Part shown: in pieces, positions 6,019 to 11,995 of the stretch | Layout: the number at the start of each line of letters is the position of its first letter | How positions within the stretch are numbered: the first letter of the stretch is position 1 | Program-made: the position numbers and the translations under genes | DNA from: a virus | Strand: one strand, 5' to 3' | IMG/VR virus record: IMGVR_UViG_3300025927_000178 | Coordinates: 1-20,473 of that record | DNA: 20,473 bases | The notes under the pieces: model-generated | What the model was told of the DNA's origin: nothing | Databases searched by the model: none | Seen by the model: the letters and a program-made list of their open reading frames with translations, nothing else

Positions 6019-6484
6019 TTGGCGAGGCGCCGGAGGATTCGGCGATGATCTGCGCGACCGCCTCCAGCCGGGCGAGGCCGTCGTCTAGCTCGCCTTCGAC
6101 TTTGATCTCGCCGCCGAGTTGGATGGCTGCTTCGTCGCGCCAGTTCTCTTTGAATCCGCGGCGGAGGATCTCGATGGCTGCGCGCCAGTCCGCGTTCTCG
6201 CCTGTGCCCGCCCGTACGACGCTAGTGACGAGTCGGACTTCGGCTTGGGCTCTGGCTTCCATGACCGCCTCTACGAACTCGACGTAGATCCGTTCGCCTT
6301 CTGGTACCGGGGTTTCGTGTTCTTCGGCGCGTGCTATGGCGTCTTTGCCGCGGGCGAGCCATTTCCATCCGGCGGCTCGGCTGATGCCGGCGTATTCGCA
6401 GGCGACGTGGAAGAAGTTCCCGACCTGGATGGCTTGGATGATCTTCTCTTGGAGTTCGGGCGTGAGGGCGCGGGGTCTAGCCAT
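6005..6484 (-). CDS. Terminase small subunit-like HTH protein (159 aa)
   Basis: Probably recognises the packaging site and loads TerL. The N-terminal part has an HTH, VGNFFHVACEYAGISRAAGWKWLARG (residues 21-46), of the kind found in phage small terminases and some transposase-like proteins. A helical middle (AEVRLVTSVVRAGTGENADWRAAIEILRR) and an acidic C-terminus follow, as in oligomerisation and TerL-contact regions. ATG 6484 (MARPRALTPELQ) overlaps the upstream stop by 8 nt; the longer frame to 6646 is a Pro/Ser-rich shadow of the ParB-like gene. Its position directly before TerL is the strongest support. Confidence 0.8.
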   Translation of the reverse strand: MARPRALTPELQEKIIQAIQVGNFFHVACEYAGISRAAGWKWLARGKDAIARAEEHETPVPEGERIYVEFVEAVMEARAQAEVRLVTSVVRAGTGENADWRAAIEILRRGFKENWRDEAAIQLGGEIKVEGELDDGLARLEAVAQIIAESSGASPNGSP

Positions 6485-6935
6485 CGTATGGTCGTCCGCA
6501 GCAGGTGCAGCTGGTGGGGGTGGTGAGGGGTTCGGTGATTCGTTGCATGAGCGCGTCGAGGTCGTCGGCGTCGCGGGCTGTGCCGTTGAGGCCGGGTGGG
6601 GTGGTGGCGAGTTTGCGGAGCAGTTCGGCCAGCTTGACGTCATCATACGTGGCAGCGTCGGTCGAGCCGTTGTCGCCGAGCATGATGCGGAGGGCTTGTT
6701 CGTCGTCGGCGTCGAGGAAGAACGCGGGGAGCTCTTTGGCGCCGAGTTGTTGGGCAGCCCGGTAGCGGTGATTGCCGACCAGTATCCGGTTCGTGCCCTC
6801 CTGGACGATGAGGGCGCCGTACCAGCCGTTCGTGGTGATCAGTTGGCTGATCAGGCCGATGTCGCCCTCGCGGGGGTTGTCGGGGTGGGGGGTGAGCGTG
6901 TCCAGGGGGACGGCGTCGGAGTAGGTCTGGTTCAC
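6477..6935 (-). CDS. ParB/sulfiredoxin-fold nuclease-like protein (152 aa)
   Basis: The N-terminal 75 residues match the ParB N-domain: VPLDTLTPHPDNPREGD (9-25), then GALIVQEGTNRILVGNHRYRAAQQLG (40-65) with the GNHRYRA box, the CTP/phosphate-binding motif region of the fold. The C-terminal part is short and ends in CTCCGRPYDG, a possible metal-binding tail. No HTH or dimerisation domain of true partition ParB is present, so this is the phage 'ParB-like nuclease' type often found next to terminase genes. GTG 6935 overlaps the upstream stop as GTGA. Enzymatic activity is inferred only. Confidence 0.85.
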   Translation of the reverse strand: MNQTYSDAVPLDTLTPHPDNPREGDIGLISQLITTNGWYGALIVQEGTNRILVGNHRYRAAQQLGAKELPAFFLDADDEQALRIMLGDNGSTDAATYDDVKLAELLRKLATTPPGLNGTARDADDLDALMQRITEPLTTPTSCTCCGRPYDG

Positions 6936-7105
6936 TGCCTGGGAGCGTACCCCGTGGTGTGGTTGGTGGCGTCTTCGACGAGCTGGTTGATCGCGTCGTG
7001 GACGAGGGCTTGGATGCTCTCCCCCTGGTCGGCTGCGAGGATCTTCAGGCGGCGGTGGAGGTCAGCGTCGACGCGGATGATCACCGTCTTGTGACCGGCT
7101 CTCAT
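6932..7105 (-). CDS. Ribbon-helix-helix DNA-binding protein (57 aa)
   Basis: The sequence HKTVIIRVDADLHRRLKILAADQ, then GESIQALVHDAINQLVED, has the strand, helix A, turn and helix B layout of the Arc/CopG/ParG fold. The VIIRVD strand would enter the DNA major groove. It is followed by a short polar tail. The start is ATG 7105; no good ribosome binding site is visible. It sits immediately before the ParB-like gene, so a role in DNA organisation, packaging control or autoregulation is possible. It is the second protein of this fold in the window and a rival candidate for binding the GTCCA/TGGAC palindromes. Confidence 0.8.
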   Translation of the reverse strand: MRAGHKTVIIRVDADLHRRLKILAADQGESIQALVHDAINQLVEDATNHTTGYAPRQ

Positions 7106-7123
7106 TTTGTCAAACTATCACCC

Positions 7124-7348
7124 CTAGTCGGGCAGCTTGACGAGATCGCCGTGCGCCGTCTGCCAGTCCGAGAACTCGACCAGCACGGCGGCCATCGCCT
7201 GCGCGTTCTCCGCGCCGCTGGCCTGGGCCACCAACTGGTAGTAGGCCAGGACGCCCAGCGATAGCACGTCCTGGGCTCGGAGGACGAAGTACGGCTCGCC
7301 GTGGTGCAAGTAGAGCTGGATCGGAACGCTCGGGTCGTACTTCACCAT
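7124..7348 (-). CDS. Unknown small protein (74 aa)
   Basis: ATG 7348 overlaps the HNH gene stop by 7 nt. The product begins MVKYDPSVPIQLYLHHGEPY and continues as mostly helical sequence (FVLRAQDVLSLGVLAYYQLVAQASG), ending DLVKLPD. There are no Cys and no membrane segment of full length. No family recognised. It is co-transcribed with HNH and packaging genes. Confidence 0.65.
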   Translation of the reverse strand: MVKYDPSVPIQLYLHHGEPYFVLRAQDVLSLGVLAYYQLVAQASGAENAQAMAAVLVEFSDWQTAHGDLVKLPD

Positions 7349-7683
7349 TCGCTCCGCGCCGGGTAGAGCCGGTCGAAGCGGACCCGGCCGATCTTCCCGA
7401 CGCAGTACGCGACCTCGGCGTCAGATAGCCGGTTGCGAAGCGTGGCGAGGGTGGCTGGGTCGCGGGTGGTGAGTTTGCGGTGGCAGGTCACGCCGGGCCC
7501 GTCGCAGACCGGGACGATGTCGTCATCCACGTCGTCGCCGCCCTGGCTGCGGTTGAGGAGGTGGTGGCGAGTCAGTCCGCGGGCTTGGCCGCAGACGCGG
7601 CAGCGGCCCTCCCGCCGCAGCTTCGCCAGCCCCGCCTGCGAGTCACGGATACGCGGGGGTGGCTTCGGGTCGGGACGGGTCAC
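7342..7683 (-). CDS. HNH-type endonuclease-like protein (113 aa)
   Basis: A basic, Pro-rich N-terminus leads into CRVCG (28-32), GLTRHHLLNRSQGG (37-50) with the HH pair of the HNH core, then VPVCDGPGVTCHRKL (58-71) with two more Cys. The four Cys would bind a structural zinc, and the beta-beta-alpha metal site would lie at the His-Asn. Small HNH proteins near terminases are common in phages with cohesive ends and can stimulate TerL cutting; others are free-standing homing nucleases. The position fits the packaging type. The GTG start at 7683 overlaps the upstream stop as GTGA. Confidence 0.8.
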   Translation of the reverse strand: MTRPDPKPPPRIRDSQAGLAKLRREGRCRVCGQARGLTRHHLLNRSQGGDDVDDDIVPVCDGPGVTCHRKLTTRDPATLATLRNRLSDAEVAYCVGKIGRVRFDRLYPARSEW

Positions 7684-8021
7684 GATTGGAATGTCCAGAC
7701 GATCGCCGGCGTGCCGGTGTCCGTCCGCCGCCTGCGGCCGCTGTCGATGATCGGCCAGCCGTCGGCGATCAACTCCTCGCGCCGGGTGGCGGGCACGTGC
7801 GGCCGCGCGCCGACGCCGTAGTTGTGCCACAGCTCGTAGTCCGTCGCCCCGGCCACGCCCACCATCCGCAGCACCTCCAAGACCCTCGCCCGCTGCGTAC
7901 CCGAGCGAGGATGCACGCGGATAGCGGCCGCCCGCTCGGTGTCCGTGCCGGCGGTGTGGAAGCGGCCGATCCGGTTCCGCGCCGGGTCAGGCAGATCGCC
8001 GAATGCGAGCTGGTCACTCAT
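7680..8021 (-). CDS. Winged-helix-like small protein (113 aa)
   Basis: The central part TQRARVLEVLRMVGVAGATDYELW (residues 42-65), then RPHVPATRREELIADGWPIIDSGRRRRTDTG, resembles a winged-helix DNA-binding domain: helix, turn, recognition helix with an 'RR.eL...G.v.dsg' wing. It is probably DNA-binding, role unknown. The C-terminal TPAIVWTFQS would be the last strand. The start is ATG 8021, overlapping the HTH gene end. Confidence 0.65.
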   Translation of the reverse strand: MSDQLAFGDLPDPARNRIGRFHTAGTDTERAAAIRVHPRSGTQRARVLEVLRMVGVAGATDYELWHNYGVGARPHVPATRREELIADGWPIIDSGRRRRTDTGTPAIVWTFQS

Positions 8022-8253
8022 CCGACTGGTTGGGATCGTTGTTCGTCCAGCGCACCGGCTGGCGCTGCGGCACGTACCCGTTGCGGCGTAGCCACGAGCG
8101 GAGGTGCGAGTCGGACACCTCGAGGTGGCGGGCGATCGCGTCGATCCGCTCGCCCTGGTTGATCCGCCCGATCACGTCCTCCGCGTACGTCGGGGTCTGC
8201 CCATCATCGAGCAGGATGAACTTCCGCTCCTCCAACCTCGTCCTCGGTGCCAT
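8014..8253 (-). CDS. Helix-turn-helix protein (79 aa)
   Basis: The HTH lies at GERIDAIARHLEVSDSHLRS (residues 34-53), followed by WLRRNGYVPQRQ, a layout like transposase-type or Mor/RepA-like HTH domains. ATG 8253 has AGGAGG 5 nt upstream. It is the first gene after an intergenic hairpin, so it may open a transcription unit that continues into the packaging genes. I see no good promoter in the short gap. Confidence 0.75.
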   Translation of the reverse strand: MAPRTRLEERKFILLDDGQTPTYAEDVIGRINQGERIDAIARHLEVSDSHLRSWLRRNGYVPQRQPVRWTNNDPNQSDE

Positions 8254-8278
8254 CGCTTCCTCCTCGAAGTATCACCCA

Positions 8279-8301
8279 GCGGGCAGTTGGAGGCTGCCCG
8301 C
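8279..8301 (-). terminator. Intergenic hairpin, possible terminator without U-tract
   Basis: A perfect 8-bp GC-rich stem (GCGGGCAG/CTGCCCGC) with a 7-nt loop lies in the 61-bp gap after the gene ending at 8315. No U-run follows. In GC-rich actinobacterial genomes such U-less hairpins may terminate, but this is uncertain. Confidence 0.5.
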
Positions 8302-8314
8302 CGGGGTTCTGGGG

Positions 8315-8548
8315 TCAGACTGCAGGGTTCAGGAGTTGTGCGCAGTCGTGGTCGTTGGGGCACATCAGCCACGTCTCGACCAGCGCGTCATTCGCGAAGT
8401 CGAGGATCGTCGTCTGCCCCTCGTGATAGTCGACGCGCCCCTTGATGATCCGGCCCTGCTCATCCACCGCCACATCCACTAGGTAGACACGGACGACCGC
8501 CTCGAGGGGGAGGCCACAGACTGGGCAAGTAGCGATGCTCTGGCTCAT
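8315..8548 (-). CDS. Small zinc-binding-type protein (77 aa)
   Basis: ATG 8548 has CAGGAG 5 nt upstream and overlaps the previous stop as ATGA. The product has CPVCGLPL near the N-terminus (8-15) and CPNDHDCAQLL near the C-terminus, which together could bind one zinc. The middle part (VRVYLVDVAVDEQGRIIKGRVDYHEG) looks like beta-hairpins. Function unknown. The upstream junction contains one copy of a 16-bp repeat encoding SHDQE. Confidence 0.7.
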   Translation of the reverse strand: MSQSIATCPVCGLPLEAVVRVYLVDVAVDEQGRIIKGRVDYHEGQTTILDFANDALVETWLMCPNDHDCAQLLNPAV

Positions 8549-9108
8549 GGCTGCTCCTGGTCGTGGGAAGGCAACGAGCGTGACCGCCACGTCGCCGCGT
8601 AACACTCCTGCGAGCAGTACCAGAGCGGAGTCGGCTTCGCATCGTCGCTGACCGCGCCCTCATCCTGCGACCCGAAGTTCGTGCCGCAGACGGGGCACCG
8701 CATCGGCTTCAAGCGACCATGTGGTTGCTCCGGGCCGTGATACTCGCCGCACACAACGCACGCCGGGGCGTGGAACGAATCACTCGTAGGCTGCTCTAGG
8801 TCATTGGTCGCCCGCCGGGGAAGCCCAGCGCCAGTCAGCGGCTCCTGGTCGTGGGAGTGAACCTCGTCCAACCACTTCCGCGCCGCCTCCCGCCACTCAT
8901 CCGACTGGTGAGGCCACGCCTCCTCGGGCGCATCCACGTTGCTGATGATCCCGATGGCCCAGCCGATCAGGTGGTCGTGTGCGGTGTCGTCACTCATCTG
9001 CGTGCTCCTAGCTTTGGAGGATGGATGCACCAGTACGTATAGGACGCCCGCCCCAACGACGGCGCTGACCACGAGCAGGGAGATGAGCCAGCCCAGCGCG
9101 TCAGGCAT
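8545..9108 (-). CDS. Composite small-domain protein with membrane helix and zinc fingers (187 aa)
   Basis: Three different segments are joined in one frame. Residues 1-37 contain a membrane helix (LGWLISLLVVSAVVGAGVLYVLV). Residues 38 to about 91 (MSDDTAHDHLIGWAIG...) form a helical acidic domain ending SHDQEP. The rest holds CVVCG, CPVCG and a final CSQEC, as in zinc ribbons, ending SHDQEQP. ATG 9108 overlaps the previous stop by 8 nt. An internal AGGAG-ATG (8997) could start a shorter soluble form. The segment borders look like former gene junctions: ribosome-binding-site-like sequences with start and stop lost (see findings). Function unknown. Confidence 0.65.
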   Translation of the reverse strand: MPDALGWLISLLVVSAVVGAGVLYVLVHPSSKARSTQMSDDTAHDHLIGWAIGIISNVDAPEEAWPHQSDEWREAARKWLDEVHSHDQEPLTGAGLPRRATNDLEQPTSDSFHAPACVVCGEYHGPEQPHGRLKPMRCPVCGTNFGSQDEGAVSDDAKPTPLWYCSQECYAATWRSRSLPSHDQEQP

Positions 9109-9400
9109 CGTCTGCGGCCTCCCCTGGGCGTAGGTCGTCGAGCAGCGGCCCGATGCTTAGATTCGGCGGCGCGCTGGGGGTTGCTGGCCCGCCCGAATAC
9201 TCGACACGTTCCGAAACGCCCGTCGTCACGTCGATCTCGAAGACGATGTCGCCGTCCCAGTCCCACTCGGCGTACTCCTCGACGGCCAGTTTGATTCGCC
9301 GAAGAAGGTGTGCCCAGCGGAAGTCGGTGACGGGTTCGCCGTTGCGGTGCTTAGGCCACTGGATACGGAGCGTCATCTCGCTGTCACGGATCTCAGTCAT
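9101..9400 (-). CDS. Unknown protein (99 aa)
   Basis: ATG 9400 has CAGGAG 8 nt upstream, supplied by a 16-bp repeat. The product begins MTEIRDSEMTLRIQWPKHRN, has a helical part with aromatic and acidic residues (LAVEEYAEWDWDGDIVFEID) and a Pro-rich C-terminus. No family recognised. It ends by overlapping the composite gene start by 8 nt. Confidence 0.6.
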   Translation of the reverse strand: MTEIRDSEMTLRIQWPKHRNGEPVTDFRWAHLLRRIKLAVEEYAEWDWDGDIVFEIDVTTGVSERVEYSGGPATPSAPPNLSIGPLLDDLRPGEAADDA

Positions 9401-9675
9401 CGGGTGTGCTCCTGGTCGTGGGAGGGCTCGCCCAGCATCCTGAGCATCAGCCCGATGATCTCGTTCGGCAGGCTGCACCCGTTCAACAGCGGCGAGCAGT
9501 CCGGCATGTGATGGACGGGGCAGACGATCCGCGTCTGCTCGACGTGTTGGCGGGTGACGCTGAGAGCAGCATCCACGGCGATCCGCTCGATGTCCTTGAC
9601 GCTCAGGGCACGATGCCGCGCCTCTCCATCGGTCGCCTCACGCGCCTGCCGGATCGCCTCGTCGCGGAGCGTCAC
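9397..9675 (-). CDS. Unknown protein (92 aa) with Cys/His motif
   Basis: The GTG start at 9675 overlaps the secreted deacetylase-like gene's stop as GTGA. The N-terminal half is helical and charged (MTLRDEAIRQAREATDGEAR). A CPVHHMPDCSPLLNGC segment (residues 52-67) could bind a metal. The C-terminus ends SHDQEHTR, encoded by the first copy of the SHDQE repeat. Function unknown. Confidence 0.6.
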   Translation of the reverse strand: MTLRDEAIRQAREATDGEARHRALSVKDIERIAVDAALSVTRQHVEQTRIVCPVHHMPDCSPLLNGCSLPNEIIGLMLRMLGEPSHDQEHTR

Positions 9676-10541
9676 CGTGCCCTACCCCACGCGGTGGCGA
9701 CGGTCGCCGGGTCGGTGGTCGGGATCGTGATCTGGTCGAGCAGGGTGAGCCAGTCGGCGTAGCAGTAGGTCTCGGTCTTCCACGTCCAGTGCTCAGCGAC
9801 GGGGCCGGTGCAGTTCCACTTGCCGACGGCTGAGCCGACGACGAACCGGTAGAACTGGACGACCCGCCACTGCCCGGCTCGAGGATGCGTGTACGGCGCG
9901 ATCTCCGAGGGCGGGCTGTACTTCTGCGGCCCTGGCCCGTTGAAGGTCGCCGAGTCGCCGCCTCGCAGCTGCTTGACGTACGCGAAGCCGTTCGCCCCCG
10001 GCTGGACGTTGACGGCGTTGGCGTAGTCGCGGCCGAACGAGAAGCAGTCCAAGACGGTCGCCTGGGTGTGCGCGTTGAACTGGTCGTTCGGGTAGGAGAA
10101 CATGCCCCACGCCCGGTTGAACCCATGCGCCGTGAACAGCGGCAGGCTGCCGCACGTCTCGTCCCGCAGCTGGACGTCGCTAGCCGTCGTCAGGATCAGC
10201 TTCGTCTTCCCATTGCTCGTGGCTTCCCAGCCGTACTGGGTATGCCAGGCGCGGAGCTCGTCCCAGCTGGGGTAGAGGGCGGGGTTAGCGCAGCGGTGCG
10301 TCGACTCGTTGATGAACTTCGTGACGACGCCGAACGTCCCAGTCAGGCCACGAGCGTCCATGTCGGCGATTACCGTGCCCAGCGGCACCGAGCCGGGGAG
10401 TGGCGTCTTGGTCGTGCAGTCCGCCTCCGCCAACTGGGCGCGATCGGCGAACAGGGTCAGGTAGGGCGGCGTCGCCGCCCCGGCGGATGCTGGCCAGATG
10501 AGTCCGGCCACGAGCAGGAGGAGTAATCCGAGCTTCTTCAT
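9672..10541 (-). CDS. Secreted polysaccharide-deacetylase-like (NodB-type) protein, 289 aa
   Basis: A clear signal peptide (MKKLGLLLLLVAGLIWPASAGA, residues 1-22) precedes a domain that resembles secreted actinobacterial polysaccharide deacetylases. YLTLFAD (27-33) stands where the first catalytic Asp strand would be, GTVIADMDARGLTGTFGVVTKFI (55-77) matches the 'll...g..aTfFv' part, and PSWDELRAWHTQYGWEATSNG (91-111) matches the helix before the usual HSxxH. Here the place of HSxxH is SNGKTK, so the metal-binding His pair seems missing. Six or more Cys suggest disulfides. It may be a catalytically inactive glycan-binding relative. ATG 10541 has AAGGGAG 5 nt upstream. Confidence 0.7.
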   Translation of the reverse strand: MKKLGLLLLLVAGLIWPASAGAATPPYLTLFADRAQLAEADCTTKTPLPGSVPLGTVIADMDARGLTGTFGVVTKFINESTHRCANPALYPSWDELRAWHTQYGWEATSNGKTKLILTTASDVQLRDETCGSLPLFTAHGFNRAWGMFSYPNDQFNAHTQATVLDCFSFGRDYANAVNVQPGANGFAYVKQLRGGDSATFNGPGPQKYSPPSEIAPYTHPRAGQWRVVQFYRFVVGSAVGKWNCTGPVAEHWTWKTETYCYADWLTLLDQITIPTTDPATVATAWGRAR

Positions 10542-10565
10542 CGTTCTCCCTTGGTTGGTTGGGGG

Positions 10566-10922
10566 TCAGGCTGGTGGCTGGCAGCGACGCAGCGCCCGGA
10601 GCGCGGCCCGTGCGTCGCCGTCCAGCTTCCAGCCACGCTCCACCATCGTGGCGAGCAGTGTCTGGTAGTCGTCGTCGCCCATGCCCGGCACGTTCTCGGC
10701 CAGCCACAGGTCGGTGATCCGGTTCGGCATCGTCATCATCATGTTCCTCCCTGGTTCGCGCTCGACCCATCGGCAGAGCGGATTCTCACAAGCCCCGGCG
10801 CGTTGGCTGCGGCAGTAGCAGGCTGGGCAGATCCCGAGGCCCTGCCCGCGCCGCCGCGCATCATCCTCAACCTCGACCTGGAGCCGGAACTCGTTCACGA
10901 CGTACTCGTTGTAGAGGCCCAT
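10566..10922 (-). CDS. Zinc-cysteine protein with internal start signal (118 aa, maybe two products)
   Basis: ATG 10922 shares one base with the previous stop (TGATG). The first half (MGLYNEYVVNEFRLQVEVED) leads to a Cys cluster, CPACYC and CENPLC, of zinc-finger type. The second half, MMMTMPNRITDLWLAENVPG, is preceded in frame by a very good GGGAGG at 3-nt spacing from ATG 10742, so a separate 58-aa protein may be made. The two halves look like two small genes whose dividing stop codon is absent. Unknown function. Confidence 0.6.
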   Translation of the reverse strand: MGLYNEYVVNEFRLQVEVEDDARRRGQGLGICPACYCRSQRAGACENPLCRWVEREPGRNMMMTMPNRITDLWLAENVPGMGDDDYQTLLATMVERGWKLDGDARAALRALRRCQPPA

Positions 10923-11188
10923 CAGTCCCAGCCTCGGCAGCCGCAGTAGTAGCGGTCGGGGTGGCGCGGCCCGATCGGCTGGAAGTCCTCGCAGACGAAC
11001 CGCGAGCCGGGCCGGTAATACTCGCCGCCCTCGTGCGCGATGATGTTGTACCGGCAGTGCTTGCACGTCTCCCGCGCCTCGCGGCTGTCCGGGCCGAGGT
11101 ACTCGAAGCCGAACAACTCGCGGCTGCTCGGCGCCTCCTGGCCGCATGAGCAGCGAGCCACGCGGCCGGCCAGGCTGGGGTCACTCAT
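10922..11188 (-). CDS. Small Cys-rich zinc-binding-type protein (88 aa), first gene of promoter-led unit
   Basis: ATG 11188 has AAGGAGG 6 nt upstream, joined to a C-run. The product contains CSCGQ (13-17), CKHCR (42-46), a single Cys in FVCEDF and a terminal YYCGCRGWD, enough ligands for two zinc sites. The middle, FGFEYLGPDSREARETCKHCRYNIIAHEGG, resembles small zinc-ribbon proteins common in actinophages. Function unknown. It leads the unit that includes the deacetylase-like secreted protein. Confidence 0.75.
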   Translation of the reverse strand: MSDPSLAGRVARCSCGQEAPSSRELFGFEYLGPDSREARETCKHCRYNIIAHEGGEYYRPGSRFVCEDFQPIGPRHPDRYYCGCRGWD

Positions 11189-11194
11189 CTGGTT

Positions 11195-11207
11195 CCTCCT
11201 TGGGGGG
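11195..11207 (-). promoter_or_regulatory. C-run leader box with Shine-Dalgarno AAGGAGG
   Basis: Six C followed by AAGGAGG on the minus strand, in the short leader between promoter 11222-11250 and ATG 11188. Same layout as 440-452 and 14218-14230. Confidence 0.65.
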
Positions 11208-11217
11208 AGATCATCCC

Positions 11218-11233
11218 GTCCATACTAGTGGAC
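11218..11233 (-). promoter_or_regulatory. Palindromic operator overlapping the -10 box
   Basis: The minus strand reads GTCCACTAGTATGGAC. The outer 5-bp arms GTCCA/TGGAC are perfect, and the -10 TAGTAT lies inside. Same class as 467-482 and 14243-14258. Confidence 0.65.
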
Positions 11234-11250
11234 GAAGGGGTAGGTGTCAA
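11222..11250 (-). promoter_or_regulatory. Sigma-70/SigA-type promoter (TTGACA-17-TAGTAT)
   Basis: TTGACA at 11245-11250 and TAGTAT at 11222-11227 with a 17-nt spacer. It drives the zinc-protein and deacetylase-like unit. The spacer ends in GTCCAC, as in the other two strong promoters. Confidence 0.8.
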
Positions 11251-11339
11251 CCTGGAGCGCCGACGGGCCGCACCAGTTTCCTGGGAACGGCCCGCCGGTT
11301 CCATTCCCCCCAAGGGAACGAGATCACAGCCTAGCAATC

Positions 11340-11921
11340 CTACGCCAGGCCGCACGTCCCCGCCGTCGACCACGGCGACCAGCCATAGCTCGAGTAGAGG
11401 CTCCACGCCATGTCCAGCTGCGCACCCAGCGGCACGTTCAGCCAGGAGTCGCCGTAGGTCGCGGCGATCGTCGGCCCCGGGTCCTGGTACTGGCTGGGCG
11501 CGTAGATATACCCGAAGTAGCCAGCAGACGTGTTCGGCCCGTCCATGCCGTACTCCTCGTGGATGCTGATGCAGCTCATCGCGCCGATGAACCAGGACGG
11601 CAATGAGCCGCCCGGCTGGTCACGCTCCTGCACGTAGCGGGCGTGCGCCTGGGCGGCGTTCCCCCACCAGATCGCTGCGATGTGCCACCGCTTCCAGGTG
11701 GGCGTGGAGTGCTGGTGCGCGACCCAGTGGTAGGGCTTGCAGCAGAAGCCGCCCAGTGATTGCCAGTGGTGCGTCATCCGCACCGCGTGGTTCACCGACT
11801 TGAGGGAGTCGGGGGTCTCGGGCCTAGCCGTGGCGGTTGCCGGCCAGGCGAGGGCGGCTACAAGGGCCGCGAGTATGAGATACCGGATTGCATCGTCCTC
11901 CTCTTTCGCTTCGCCCCGCAC
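11340..11921 (-). CDS. Secreted Rpf/transglycosylase-like peptidoglycan hydrolase, uncertain start (193 aa)
   Basis: The C-terminal domain, MSCISIHEEYGMDGPNTS then AGYFGYIY, LGAQLDMAWSLYSSYGWSPW and TCGL, resembles the resuscitation-promoting-factor/lytic transglycosylase fold: Glu in 'CI..HE', a GYFG strand, a Q-containing helix and the 'G...W' end. The likely catalytic Glu is residue 122 or 123. Residues about 12-33 (IRYLILAALVAALAWPATATA) form a secretion signal. The start is doubtful. The best ribosome binding site (AGGAGG) precedes ATG 11893, but that ATG is out of frame by one base and gives a 10-codon ORF. The nearest in-frame start is GTG 11921, without a ribosome binding site and with an acidic n-region. 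A 1-nt indel at the start is possible. Confidence 0.7.
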   Translation of the reverse strand: MRGEAKEEDDAIRYLILAALVAALAWPATATARPETPDSLKSVNHAVRMTHHWQSLGGFCCKPYHWVAHQHSTPTWKRWHIAAIWWGNAAQAHARYVQERDQPGGSLPSWFIGAMSCISIHEEYGMDGPNTSAGYFGYIYAPSQYQDPGPTIAATYGDSWLNVPLGAQLDMAWSLYSSYGWSPWSTAGTCGLA

Positions 11922-11987
11922 GGTGCGGGACTCGGTTCGGCACCGATAGGTCGATCTACGGTGCAGGTCGCCGCCCGACGGTGCGGG
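11920..11987. repeat. Three copies of a 10-bp repeat, ACGGTGC(G/A)GG
   Basis: Direct copies on the plus strand lie at 11920-11929, 11958-11967 and 11978-11987, with start distances of 38 and 20 bp. They fill the short interval between the DPPY methyltransferase and the Rpf-like gene. They may be a protein-binding array or by-products of the two hairpins that use the same words. Confidence 0.5.
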
Positions 11988-11990
11988 CGG
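11971..11990 (-). terminator. Hairpin right after the DPPY methyltransferase gene
   Basis: A perfect 7-bp all-GC stem (CCGCCCG/CGGGCGG) with a 6-nt loop begins 5 nt after the methyltransferase stop. No U-tract follows. It may be a terminator or processing site that separates methyltransferase and Rpf-like expression. Confidence 0.5.
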
Positions 11991-11995
11991 ACGCT

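Noticed and set aside
7103-7120. TTGACA on the minus strand just before the ribbon-helix-helix start at 7105
   Set aside because: No -10-like hexamer at 16-18 nt and no palindrome. It is also only 4 nt from the ATG, so a transcript would start inside the gene.
8468-8483. Partial match to the operator (ATCCACTAG...)
   Set aside because: Lies inside a coding region, only one arm matches, and there is no promoter; likely chance.
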